This document shows, one piece after another, positions 47,322 to 55,355 of a stretch of DNA of 64,000 nt (within the stretch, counting starts at the first letter, position 1; each line of letters begins with the position of its first letter). The notes below the pieces were generated by a model. It made no database searches and was not told the DNA's origin. It saw nothing but the letters and a program-made list of their open reading frames with translations. Position numbers and translations under genes: made by a program. This DNA is from Nocardia exalbida NBRC 100660. Its GTDB lineage: Bacteria > Actinomycetota > Actinomycetes > Mycobacteriales > Mycobacteriaceae. The stretch spans positions 243,225 to 307,224 of the forward strand of contig NZ_BAFZ01000119.1 in assembly GCF_000308575.1 (NCBI RefSeq), in the 5' to 3' direction.

Positions 47322-48680
47322 GTGGCAGCCAGCAAGAGCAAGGGTGCTCCCAACCTCTATGGATCGTTCGTACACTCCGCACCTGGCGCGTTCCTGGCCA
47401 GCAAGCTCGGCCTTCCGAAGCCGGAGACACTGCGCCGCTACGTCGAGGGCGAGCCGCCGCTGTCGGGCCCGGTGCTGATCGGCGGGAAGGGCCGGGTCGC
47501 CGAGCCGGTGCGCGCCCTGCTGTCTGACTACGACTTCGCCGACGCGCTGAGCCAGGGCACCAAGTACGGCGCCCTGGTGTTCGACGCCACCGGCATCGGT
47601 TCCATCGAGGACCTCTCCCAGCTGTTCGAGTTCTTCCAGCCCGCCCTGCGCAGCCTCACCGCGTCCGGGCGCATCGTGGTCATCGGCACCACGCCCGAGC
47701 TGGCGGGCGGCGTGGACGAGCAGATCGCGCAGCGCGCGCTGGAGGGCTTCACCCGCTCGGTGGCCAAGGAATTGCTGCGCGGCTCGACCGCTCAGCTGGT
47801 CTACCTGCACCCCGAGGCGTCCGCCACGGCGACCGGCCTGGAATCCACCCTGCGGTTCCTGCTCTCGGCGAAGTCGGCGTTCGTCGACGGCCAGGTCATC
47901 CGGGTCGGTAAGGACGACGCGAGCGCACCCGCCGATTGGGACCGCCCGCTGGCGGGCAAGGTCGCCGTGGTGACCGGTGCGGCGCGCGGCATCGGCGCGA
48001 CCATCGCCGAGGTGTTCGCCCGCGATGGTGCCCAGGTGATCGTGGCCGACATCCCGGCCGCGGGTGAGGCGCTGTCGCAGACCGCGAACAAGGTGGGCGG
48101 CACCGCGCTCGCGCTCGACGTGACCGCGCCCGACGCGGCGGAGAAGCTGGCCGAATTCGCCACCGAGCGGTTCGGCGGCATCGACATCATCGTGCACAAC
48201 GCGGGCATCACCAGGGACAAGCTGCTGGCGAACATGGACGAGGGACGCTGGAACTCGGTCATCAACGTGAATCTCGCCGCGCCGCACCGGATCACCGAGG
48301 GCCTGGTGGCCAGGGGCGCGCTGAAGGAGGGCGGCCGCGTGATCGACGTGTCCTCCATCGCGGGCATCGCGGGCAACCGTGGCCAGACCAACTACGGCAC
48401 CTCCAAGGCGGGTGTCATCGGCATGGTGAACGCCGAGGCGCCGAAGCTGGCGGAGAAGAACATCACCATCAACGCCGTCGCGCCCGGTTTCATCGAGACC
48501 GCGATGACCGCCGCGATCCCGTTGGCCACCCGGGAAGCGGGACGACTGATGAGCTCGCTGCTGCAGGGCGGCCAGACCGTCGATGTCGCCGAGACCATCG
48601 CCTACTTCGCGAGCCCGGCGTCGAACGCGGTGACCGGCAACGTCGTCCGGGTCTGCGGGCAGAGCCTGATCGGAGCATGA
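47322..48680 (+). CDS. fabG4: high-molecular-weight 3-oxoacyl reductase FabG4
   Basis: A 452-aa protein from GTG 47322. The first 200 residues form a flavodoxin-like Rossmann domain without a canonical cofactor motif, specific to FabG4. The C-terminal half is an SDR: LAGKVAVVTGAARGIGATIAEVFARDGAQVIVADIP, then IVHNAGITRDKLLANMDEGRW. The catalytic Tyr358 and Lys362 lie in RGQTNYGTSKAGVIG. It reduces 3-oxoacyl-CoA, preferring NADH in characterised homologues. It is followed by htdX with a 4-base overlap and shares a promoter region with fadA2. Confidence 0.96.
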   Translation: MAASKSKGAPNLYGSFVHSAPGAFLASKLGLPKPETLRRYVEGEPPLSGPVLIGGKGRVAEPVRALLSDYDFADALSQGTKYGALVFDATGIGSIEDLSQLFEFFQPALRSLTASGRIVVIGTTPELAGGVDEQIAQRALEGFTRSVAKELLRGSTAQLVYLHPEASATATGLESTLRFLLSAKSAFVDGQVIRVGKDDASAPADWDRPLAGKVAVVTGAARGIGATIAEVFARDGAQVIVADIPAAGEALSQTANKVGGTALALDVTAPDAAEKLAEFATERFGGIDIIVHNAGITRDKLLANMDEGRWNSVINVNLAAPHRITEGLVARGALKEGGRVIDVSSIAGIAGNRGQTNYGTSKAGVIGMVNAEAPKLAEKNITINAVAPGFIETAMTAAIPLATREAGRLMSSLLQGGQTVDVAETIAYFASPASNAVTGNVVRVCGQSLIGA

Positions 48681-49567
48681 TGACCCAGGCTCCGGCAGGC
48701 AAGGAGAAGACCCAGGTGATCAGCCTCACCGAACCGCCGAAGAACAGCCGCCTGTTCGTCAAGGCGGCGCTCGGCGCGGTGCCGCTGCTGTCGGCGCGCA
48801 AGCCGGCGCTGCCGGACCGGGCGGTTCAGCTCGACGGGCTGCGAGTGGACCCCGATCACCTGGCCGCCTACTGCCGCGCGACCGGTTTGCGGTTCGGCGA
48901 CGCGCTGCCGCTGACCTATCCGTTCATCCTCACCTTCCCGCTGGCCATGCAGCTGGTGGTGGCGCGGGACTTCCCGTTCGTCGCGGTGGGCGCGGTGCAC
49001 GCGCAGAACGTCATCGAGCGGACCCGGGACATCTCGGTGAGCGAGCCGCTGGACATCCGCACGCACATCGAGAACCTGCGCGAGCACCCGAAGGGCCTGC
49101 TCGTGGACGCGATCAGCGATGTGAAGGTGGGTCGCGAGCTGGTGTGGCACCAGGTCACCACGTTCCTGCACCAGCAGCGCACCTCGTTGTCGGGCGGTCC
49201 GAAGCAGGAGCCGAAGCCGGACGAGGTTCCGCCACCTCCGCTGCGCACGCTGCGGGTGGATCAGAAGACGATCACCCGGTACGCGGCCGCGTCCGGTGAC
49301 CACAACCCGATCCACACCTCGGCGTTGGGCGCCAAGGCGTTCGGCTTCCCCCGGTCGATCGCTCATGGCATGTGGTCGGCGGCGACCGTGCTCGGCGCGG
49401 TCGAGGGCCGCATTCCGGAGCAGACCACGTATTCGGTCAAGTTCGGTAAGCCGATTCTGCTGCCCTCCACCGTCAACCTGTATGCCGATCAGGCCGAAGG
49501 CGGTTGGGACTTGGCGCTGCGCCATCCGAAGAAGGGTTACCCGCATCTGACGGCGACCCTGCGCTGA
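48677..49567 (+). CDS. htdX: double-hotdog (R)-3-hydroxyacyl dehydratase HtdX
   Basis: A 296-aa MaoC-like enzyme coupled to fabG4 by ATGA. The second hotdog contains the hydratase motif RYAAASGDHNPIHTSALGAKAFGFPRSIAHGMWSAATV with the catalytic Asp/His pair. The first half is a degenerate hotdog (FGDALPLTYPFILTFPLAMQLVVARDFPF), typical of double-hotdog HtdX. It hydrates or dehydrates 3-hydroxyacyl-CoA, between the steps of FabG4 and the enoyl-CoA enzymes. A 16-bp hairpin follows. Confidence 0.94.
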   Translation: MMTQAPAGKEKTQVISLTEPPKNSRLFVKAALGAVPLLSARKPALPDRAVQLDGLRVDPDHLAAYCRATGLRFGDALPLTYPFILTFPLAMQLVVARDFPFVAVGAVHAQNVIERTRDISVSEPLDIRTHIENLREHPKGLLVDAISDVKVGRELVWHQVTTFLHQQRTSLSGGPKQEPKPDEVPPPPLRTLRVDQKTITRYAAASGDHNPIHTSALGAKAFGFPRSIAHGMWSAATVLGAVEGRIPEQTTYSVKFGKPILLPSTVNLYADQAEGGWDLALRHPKKGYPHLTATLR

Positions 49568-49576
49568 ACAAGCCGG

Positions 49577-49612
49577 AGCCGCATTCCGATTCACGCGAAT
49601 CGGAATGCGGCT
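49577..49612. terminator. 16-bp perfect hairpin after htdX
   Basis: AGCCGCATTCCGATTC (49577-49592) pairs with GAATCGGAATGCGGCT (49597-49612) around a tetraloop ACGC. It separates htdX from the convergent DUF5685 gene. Confidence 0.8.
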
Positions 49613-49667
49613 TCGCGCTTTCCAATGACGTCGGCCGGCCTGCCGCCGCGCGTCCGTCGGGCACCGA

Positions 49668-50897
49668 TCAGCAGTCGCATCCGCAGTCGCAGCAGTTGCA
49701 ATCCCCGCAATCGCAGCAGCCGCAGTCACAATCGCCGCAATCGCAATTCTTGATCCACGCGTCCTTGCGTTCACCGGTGCACGGTTGCGTGTGGTCGGCG
49801 CAGCACGCGTAACCGGTGCAGTAGCCGCCAAGGACTAGCGTGAGGGATTCGCCGATACCCGGGCGACGAGTCGGCGGACGGTGGCCGCTTCTTCCGCGGG
49901 CGTGCGCGCGGACCTCGGCGTCGGGCGACACCGCGCATGTGTGGGCGGCGAGTGCGCCGAGCCCGCCGCCGAGCCGGCGCAGCACCGCGGTCAGCGGGTC
50001 GAGCAGCATCCAGCGGACGGTGGGCACCCGGCTGAGCTCGGCCGCCGCCACGGCGGCGCGCAGGCTCGAATTCGATTGCCGGAGCAGATCGTAAGCCTCG
50101 GGCACGGTGGTGCCGGTGGCCGCGAGGGGGTTGAAGCGGTCATGGGTGGCGTCGTCGTCGTAGTCGGCGACGGCGTCGGCCAGATGCGCGATCCGCCCGA
50201 ACTGCCAGCCCGCCTCGCGCAACGCGTCGATATTGTCCGAGCGATCGGCCAGCACGGCGGTATGCGCGAAGAACGCCGACGCGCACAGCTGGGTCGGCGC
50301 GGTCAAGCGATCCAGCGGATCGGCCGACGGCGCCATCGCCGAGCGCCAGTGCGGCGAAGCGGCAAGCGATTCCGGCACCGATCCCGCACCCGAACCACCT
50401 ACGGCGACCAGCTCTTTCGCCTCCTGCTCCAAGCACACCTGCGCGGCGAGCGCCGCGACGAGCGGCTCGACGTCCAGGCCGATCCGCGCCGCACCCGCGC
50501 GCGCCTCCCGGTTCCATCGCGTCGCGGCTTTCGCCAGCGGCCTGCGGGCGATCGCGGAGACGTCACCGTCGTCCACGTGATCGCGAATCTTGGCCGATGC
50601 CAGCAGCAGTGACGCGGTGGTGGCGAGCTGGACGCCGGGTGAGTCGGCGGTGACCACCGACGCCCTGCGCATCCCGCGCAGCGGACACGGCGCCGCGGTG
50701 GTGCGTGCCGCGGAACCGGACTGCGCCTCGGTGAGCATGCTCAGCACCAGCGCGTCTTTGTTGGTGGTGGCGCGAGCGAATTGACCGTGCCCGTCCCGCA
50801 GCCCGAGACACAAACCGCACAGATGCGCCTGCCACTCGGCCGCATCGATTCCATACTTCTGAGCGCCGTGCGCACACGGCCTGAGCAACCCGAACAC
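49668..50897 (-). CDS. DUF5685 protein with extremely cysteine-rich C-terminus
   Basis: A 409-aa protein from GTG 50897, chosen because members of this family begin near FGLLRPC; a longer frame from 50957 adds 20 unsupported residues. The N-terminus has VFGLLRPCAHGAQKYG and HLCGLCLGLRDGHG, a CxxC-type motif. The middle 270 residues are helical and Ala-rich. The end reads GGYCTGYACCADHTQPCTGE, then the last 26 residues contain 13 cysteines alternating with Asp and Gly. A metal-binding role is likely. The function of the family is unknown. The gene lies between htdX and the TetR gene; in M. tuberculosis this slot holds vapBC24. Confidence 0.8.
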   Translation of the reverse strand: MFGLLRPCAHGAQKYGIDAAEWQAHLCGLCLGLRDGHGQFARATTNKDALVLSMLTEAQSGSAARTTAAPCPLRGMRRASVVTADSPGVQLATTASLLLASAKIRDHVDDGDVSAIARRPLAKAATRWNREARAGAARIGLDVEPLVAALAAQVCLEQEAKELVAVGGSGAGSVPESLAASPHWRSAMAPSADPLDRLTAPTQLCASAFFAHTAVLADRSDNIDALREAGWQFGRIAHLADAVADYDDDATHDRFNPLAATGTTVPEAYDLLRQSNSSLRAAVAAAELSRVPTVRWMLLDPLTAVLRRLGGGLGALAAHTCAVSPDAEVRAHARGRSGHRPPTRRPGIGESLTLVLGGYCTGYACCADHTQPCTGERKDAWIKNCDCGDCDCGCCDCGDCNCCDCGCDC

Positions 50898-51009
50898 TTC
50901 CGCCCCGTTTCTCCCCGGCTCGATCGCGTGAGCCGGCCCGCTGTTTTGCGAACTCACGCACTGTGGCAGGAGGGCGGCGCCGAAGCAACCGAAACGGGCA
51001 AAAGGTGGG

Positions 51010-51609
51010 CTACTCGGTTTTCTTCCGGCCGGCCAGACCGCGCCAGGCCAGATCGTCGAGTAGGTCGACGGCCTCGGCGACCTCGATCCGGCCGCTGGCC
51101 AACCGGTCGGCGATGGCCTCGCCCGCGCCGATCACGGCGACCGCGACGACGTCGAAGTTCGTCCCGGGCTCGGCGTGCTTGGCGCTGGATTCGAGCAGTT
51201 TGGCGGTCAGCTCGATGACCCGTTCGCGCGCGTTCTCGATCTCCGAGGCGAATGCCTGCTGGCCGATGGCCTGCCGGTAGAGCACCTGCCAGGAGCGCCG
51301 GTTGCGGTCGACGAAGCCGAGGAAGCCCTCCAGCGCGGTGCGCACCTGCTCGTGGGGGGTGAGCAGCGGGTTGCCCGCGGGCGCGACGGATTCGATGAAG
51401 CGCAACCCCTCGCGCTGGATGCAGGCGCGGAACAGTTCGTCCTTGGAGCCGTAGTACAGATACAGCATCGGTTTGGAGATCTTCGCCTCGGCGGCGATCG
51501 CGTCCATCGACGTGTCGTGGAAGCCTTTACGCGAGAAGACCTCCACGGCGGCGTCGAGCATCTGCTGCTCGCGTACCGCCCGTGGAAGCCGCTTCGTACC
51601 GCCCGCCAT
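51010..51609 (-). CDS. TetR-family regulator (Rv0238-like)
   Basis: A 199-aa regulator from ATG 51609; five extra residues in a longer frame are unlikely. It begins MAGGTKRLPRAVREQQMLDAAVEVFSRKGFHDTSMDAIAAEAKISKPMLYLYYGSKDELF, which is the helix-turn-helix and closely resembles what I recall of M. tuberculosis Rv0238. The ligand domain is helical. A site TTACTC-CA-AGGTAA lies 31 bp upstream of its start, similar to the large palindrome controlling fadA2/fabG4. It therefore probably represses itself and those genes. Ligand: likely an acyl-CoA, inferred from the targets. It is co-oriented with lpqI upstream. Confidence 0.9.
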   Translation of the reverse strand: MAGGTKRLPRAVREQQMLDAAVEVFSRKGFHDTSMDAIAAEAKISKPMLYLYYGSKDELFRACIQREGLRFIESVAPAGNPLLTPHEQVRTALEGFLGFVDRNRRSWQVLYRQAIGQQAFASEIENARERVIELTAKLLESSAKHAEPGTNFDVVAVAVIGAGEAIADRLASGRIEVAEAVDLLDDLAWRGLAGRKKTE

Positions 51610-51640
51610 CCACACTCCTACCACAGGTGAATCTCATATA

Positions 51641-51654
51641 TTACTCCAAGGTAA
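51641..51654 (-). promoter_or_regulatory. TetR operator-like site upstream of the Rv0238-like regulator
   Basis: TTACTC-CA-AGGTAA is a two-mismatch form of the symmetric TTACTC-N2-GAGTAA core found between fadA2 and fabG4. It lies 31 bp before the regulator start, where autorepression would be expected. Confidence 0.7.
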
Positions 51655-51708
51655 GTTCCGGCGGTCCGATTTGCTCACCGGTCGCCCGACTCGGCCGTGC
51701 GGCGCGCC

Positions 51709-52869
51709 TCAGCAGCGCGGCAACGCACCCTTGAACGCGGCCACACGCAACACCGACGCGTCCACCTGCGCCATCGGCAGCCGTCCGCTCGACACCGCCT
51801 GCTCCAGCCGGTCGAGCACCTGCGGCACCGCGTCGGTGGTGATCCACAGGGCGCTGTCGGCACCGGCGACCAGCGCGGCTTCCACGGCGTCTTCGATCGA
51901 CATCCGGCTGGTGATCGCCGCCATGCCTCCGAGGTCGTCGGTGAAGATCGGCCCCTGGAACGGCGCGGCGCCGTAGCCGCTGCCGTCGCGCAGCAACCGC
52001 ATCGCCTCCGGGCTGATGCTGGCCGGGACATCCGGTGTGGTCAGACCGGGCACGTCCAGGTGGCCGACCATCACGGCCGCGCCCGAGCCGATGAGGTTGC
52101 GGAATGGCACCAGGTCCACCTGCCGCAACTGGTCCAGCGGCGGGGTGCGTACCGCGCCGGTGTGCGAGTCGCCGGATCCGGAGCCGTGACCGGGGAAGTG
52201 CTTCATCACGGTGCCGACGCCGACCTCGCGCATCGCGCGGATGTAGGCGTCCGCGTAGCGGGTGACGACGTTCGGATCGTCGGAGAAGGAGCGGTCGCCG
52301 ATGACCGAGTCGTCCGGCTGGGAACTGACGTCCACGTCGGGGGCGAAGTCCACCGTCACGCCGAGATCCTTCAGCGCACGGCCTCTGGTCACCGTCGCGT
52401 CGTAGAACTGCTCGGGGGTCATGGTCTGCGCCGTTTCCCGCGCCGACGGAGCCGCGCCGATCAGGTCGCGCACCCGCGAGACTCGGCCGCCTTCCTCGTC
52501 GATGGTCACCATCAGGGGCACCTTGGCGGCCTGCTTCACCTGGGCGATCTGGCCGGAGGCGAGCAGCGCCTGGTCGGTCCATCCGCCCACGAAGATGCCG
52601 CCGATCTGCTCGTCGCGCACCACGTTCGTGGCGTCGTCGGTGCCGGTGACGCCGACCGTCAGCAACTGCGCGAGTTTCGCGCGGGTGGTGAACTGTGCGA
52701 GATACCCGGCGTTGCAGTCCGGCGGCGCCGCGCTGGTGACGGGAATCGCCGCGGTGGTCGCTTCGGGCGTGGTGGTGCTCGATGACGCCGACTCGGTGGA
52801 GCCGCCGTTCGAGCAGGCAGTCGCGACGGCGGCGAGAACGGTGAGGACGAGCAGAGGCGTCTTCCGCAT
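51709..52869 (-). CDS. lpqI: beta-N-acetylglucosaminidase lipoprotein LpqI (GH3)
   Basis: A 386-aa lipoprotein from ATG 52869; the ATG at 52878 is an alternative. The signal MRKTPLLVLTVLAAVATAC ends in a lipobox with Cys19. A Ser/Thr-rich linker follows, then a NagZ-like glycoside hydrolase family 3 TIM barrel: PLMVTIDEEGGRVSRVRDLIGAAPSA, VDFAPDVDV, KHFPGHGSGSGDSHTG with the Asp-His dyad, and FTDDLGGMAAITSRM with the nucleophile Asp. It removes N-acetylglucosamine from muropeptides during wall recycling. It is followed by the TetR gene. Confidence 0.93.
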   Translation of the reverse strand: MRKTPLLVLTVLAAVATACSNGGSTESASSSTTTPEATTAAIPVTSAAPPDCNAGYLAQFTTRAKLAQLLTVGVTGTDDATNVVRDEQIGGIFVGGWTDQALLASGQIAQVKQAAKVPLMVTIDEEGGRVSRVRDLIGAAPSARETAQTMTPEQFYDATVTRGRALKDLGVTVDFAPDVDVSSQPDDSVIGDRSFSDDPNVVTRYADAYIRAMREVGVGTVMKHFPGHGSGSGDSHTGAVRTPPLDQLRQVDLVPFRNLIGSGAAVMVGHLDVPGLTTPDVPASISPEAMRLLRDGSGYGAAPFQGPIFTDDLGGMAAITSRMSIEDAVEAALVAGADSALWITTDAVPQVLDRLEQAVSSGRLPMAQVDASVLRVAAFKGALPRC

Positions 52870-53395
52870 AGAGGTCAACCGTACTCGTGGTGACGCGCGC
52901 GACCGCAGTCGCTACGTCCCTACCGGACGGGTAACTCGCGCACCGGTACCGAATCGTTGTCTCGCACTCGGCCATACCGGACCGAAGGGTCACCGCCTTG
53001 TCCGCATCGTGATTTCGGCGGTCGCCGTTCGCCGGGCCTGCCCACACCCGCCATCGCATGCCGAGAAGTCGCCCGGGAGACTTCGCGCTGATCACGGTCG
53101 GTTGTCGTACCCGCCGACGCGGCCCGCTCGCCCAGTGGTTTCCAGCGGCATAGCTGAGTCGGACGCGGCGGGCACAGGCGCCGGTGGTTTTCCGGCCGCA
53201 CAGTCGAGTCCGACGCAGCGCAGCCCAGGTCACCGGGCCAGTAGTTCCGAGCCGCAAAAGGAGAAGTCCGAGGCTCATCGACGTGACCACGAGGGACCGA
53301 CGTTTACGCAGGTCACACCGCTTGACAAGCCGGTTCACCCGGGCCTGCGCGGGGTAATCTCGAGGTGTCGCCTGTGTCTCTCTCAGGAGGTCAGC
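52870..53395. other. 526-bp intergenic region with degenerate repeats
   Basis: No gene is supported. It separates divergent lpqI and the universal stress protein gene. Three imperfect copies of a motif near GTGGTTTCC...GAGTCNGACGC occur at 53135, 53184 and 53241. The frames here read as Arg-rich, unlikely proteins. Confidence 0.6.
53135..53274. repeat. three degenerate tandem repeats upstream of the usp gene
   Basis: Copies begin at 53135 (GTGGTTTCCAGCGGCATAG), 53184 (GTGGTTTTCCGGCCGCACAG) and 53241 (GTAGTTCCGAGCCGCAAAAG), each followed by GAGTC.GACGC or a variant. Spacing is 49 and 57 bp. Relationship is clear for the first two and weak for the third. Confidence 0.5.
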
Positions 53396-53869
53396 GTGCC
53401 CTGCGATCTGATGCTCATCGCCTACGACGGCTCCGAGAACGCCAAGCGGGCCGTCGAATACGCCGGGCGATTCCTCAGCGCGAACCGTGCCGTCGTGCTG
53501 ACCGCCTGGGAGCCCATGGTGCGTCAAGCCGCTCGGCTGTCCGGGCTGTCGGGTGTCATGCAACCGGAATGGGTGCCGGACGACGAGATCGAGGACATCG
53601 CCTACGTCGACGCGCGCGCCACCAATGCCGAGGGTGTGCGGCTGGCCGAAATGGCGGGCCTGAACGCCGAGGCGCGCACCGCCGAATGCACCACCACCAT
53701 CTGGAACGCCATCGTCGATTGCGCCGACGAACTGGACGTCGACATCATCGTCGCGGGCACCCGGGGCGCCACCGGGATCCGCGCGCTGCTGCACAGCAGC
53801 GTCGCCGACGCCGTCCTCAGGCATTGCCACCGCCCGGTCCTGCTCGTCCCGCCCGGCAAGAATTCGTGA
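53396..53869 (+). CDS. universal stress protein
   Basis: A 157-aa UspA-fold protein from GTG 53396 with CAGGAGG upstream. It begins VPCDLMLIAYDGSENAKRAVEYAGRFLSANRAVVLTAWEP and ends DVDIIVAGTRGATGIRALLHSSVADAVLRHCHRPVLLVPPG. The G-x2-G-x9-G(S/T) ATP-binding motif is mostly present, but the final glycine is Ser (LLHSSVADAV). ATP binding may therefore be weak. Such proteins respond to hypoxia or starvation in mycobacteria. It stands alone before entC. Confidence 0.92.
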   Translation: MPCDLMLIAYDGSENAKRAVEYAGRFLSANRAVVLTAWEPMVRQAARLSGLSGVMQPEWVPDDEIEDIAYVDARATNAEGVRLAEMAGLNAEARTAECTTTIWNAIVDCADELDVDIIVAGTRGATGIRALLHSSVADAVLRHCHRPVLLVPPGKNS

Positions 53870-53939
53870 TCCGCGCTCCGCGTGAGATCTGGATCGCTTC
53901 CACCGCGATGGGGCGCGGCGACGGGGCTAGGTTGGGGTA

Positions 53940-55034
53940 ATGGATGGGTTCCTGCTTGCTCGGGCCGACGGGGTTGTTCGGGGTCATGGGAGCCGGGTCT
54001 TCTTCGACGACGCGCAGCGAGCGCGGGCCGCGCTGCGGGACGGCCGGGCGCGGCTGGTGGTCGGCGCGCTGCCCTTCGATCCACGCGAGCCCGCGGCGCT
54101 GAGCGTGCCCGAGCGCGCCGTGCACACCGCGGGTCCATGGCGGCCCGCCGCACTGCCCGACCTGCCCGCGGTACGCGTGGTGACCGAGATACCGAGCCGG
54201 GCCGAGCATGTGGCGCGGGTGACCAAATTGGTCGAGCAGCTCAACGATCCCGCGCAACCGCTGCGCAAGGTGGTCGCGGCGCGTTCGGTGCTGGCCGAGG
54301 CACAGTCCGCGCTCGACCCGGAGGTCGTCGCGGGGCACCTGCTGACCAGGCACCCGCACGCGAACGTCTTCGCGGTCGATCTCACTCCCGCCGGACGCCC
54401 CGGCGCGACGCTGGTGGGCGCGACGCCCGAAGTGCTGATCGCCCGGCAAGGAGACCTGGTGACCTTGCGCCCGCTGGCCGGCACCGCGCCACGGCTGCTC
54501 GATCCGGGCGCCGATGCCGCGCAGGCCCGAGAACTGCTGGCCAGCACCAAGAATCGCGACGAGCACGCGTTCGTGATCGACTGGATCCGGGAGCGGCTCG
54601 GACCGGTCTGCGCCGAGCTGTCCATTCCGGAGAGCCCGGAACTGGTCAGCACCCCCGAGGTGTGGCATCTGGCGACGCCGATCACCGGGCGCCTGCGCGA
54701 CACCGCGATCACCGCGCTGGACCTGGCGTTGCTGCTGCACCCCACGCCCGCGGTCTGCGGCACTCCCACCGATCTGGCACTGGAGACCATCACACACATC
54801 GAGGACGACCGCGGTTTCTACGGAGGCGCCGTCGGCTGGTGTGCCGCGGACGGCGACGGCGCCTGGGTGGTCGCCATCCGCTGCGCGGAACTCTCGGCCG
54901 ACGGTCGTACGGTGCGGGCGTACGCGGGCGGCGGCATCGTCGCCGCCTCCGACCCGCAGACGGAACTCGACGAGACCACCGCCAAACTGCGCACCCTGCT
55001 CGGCACGCTGCACTGCGCTCTGCCCACCCACTGA
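53940..55034 (+). CDS. entC: isochorismate synthase
   Basis: A 364-aa chorismate-utilising enzyme that isomerises chorismate to isochorismate, for salicylate-based siderophores (nocobactin-type) or menaquinone. The C-terminal chorismate-binding domain shows RKVVAARSVLAEAQSALDP, EHAFVIDWIRERLGPVC, HLATPITGRL, HPTPAVCGTPTDLALETITHIEDDRGFYGGAVGWCAADG, and YAGGGIVAASDPQTELDETTAKLRTLL. The metal-binding Glu residues lie in these segments. No other siderophore or menaquinone gene is visible nearby, so the pathway is not decided. Confidence 0.9.
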   Translation: MDGFLLARADGVVRGHGSRVFFDDAQRARAALRDGRARLVVGALPFDPREPAALSVPERAVHTAGPWRPAALPDLPAVRVVTEIPSRAEHVARVTKLVEQLNDPAQPLRKVVAARSVLAEAQSALDPEVVAGHLLTRHPHANVFAVDLTPAGRPGATLVGATPEVLIARQGDLVTLRPLAGTAPRLLDPGADAAQARELLASTKNRDEHAFVIDWIRERLGPVCAELSIPESPELVSTPEVWHLATPITGRLRDTAITALDLALLLHPTPAVCGTPTDLALETITHIEDDRGFYGGAVGWCAADGDGAWVVAIRCAELSADGRTVRAYAGGGIVAASDPQTELDETTAKLRTLLGTLHCALPTH

Positions 55035-55184
55035 CGTACCCGCTTCCGAGTGGTCCGGCGCGCGGTCTACCGGGCCGGCCGACGCGTGCTCACCGGAGAT
55101 TCCCCGGCCTGAACGCATACAAATACCGGACGTCCTGCTAGGTTGGCCGGGAACGTGCCTGCATCGACGTATTGGAGTGCCGCG

Positions 55185-55355
55185 ATGAAGTTTGCTGTCC
55201 CGGGTGTTGCGAGTGCTGTCGCGGGCGCCGTGCTGGGCGTGCTCAGTGTCTTCCTCATCACCCTCGCGGTGCAGCAGAACTCGCGCCCGGAAATCGACCG
55301 CAGCGGCGACAAGGACTCCTCGCTGCTGAACAACGTTGAGTACGGCAGCCGCTGA
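55185..55355 (+). CDS. small DUF2613 membrane protein (Rv0236A-like)
   Basis: A 56-aa protein from ATG 55185 with TTGGAG upstream. It has one membrane helix (VASAVAGAVLGVLSVFLITLAV) and a short outer tail (DRSGDKDSSLLNNVEYGSR). DUF2613 members lie directly before aftD in mycobacteria (Rv0236A), and the pairing is kept here. It overlaps the aftD frame by 20 bases. A stabilising or targeting role for AftD is inferred from gene order only. Confidence 0.9.
   Translation: MKFAVPGVASAVAGAVLGVLSVFLITLAVQQNSRPEIDRSGDKDSSLLNNVEYGSR

Noticed and set aside
53135..53274. CRISPR array
   Set aside because: Only three imperfect copies with unequal spacing and no cas genes.
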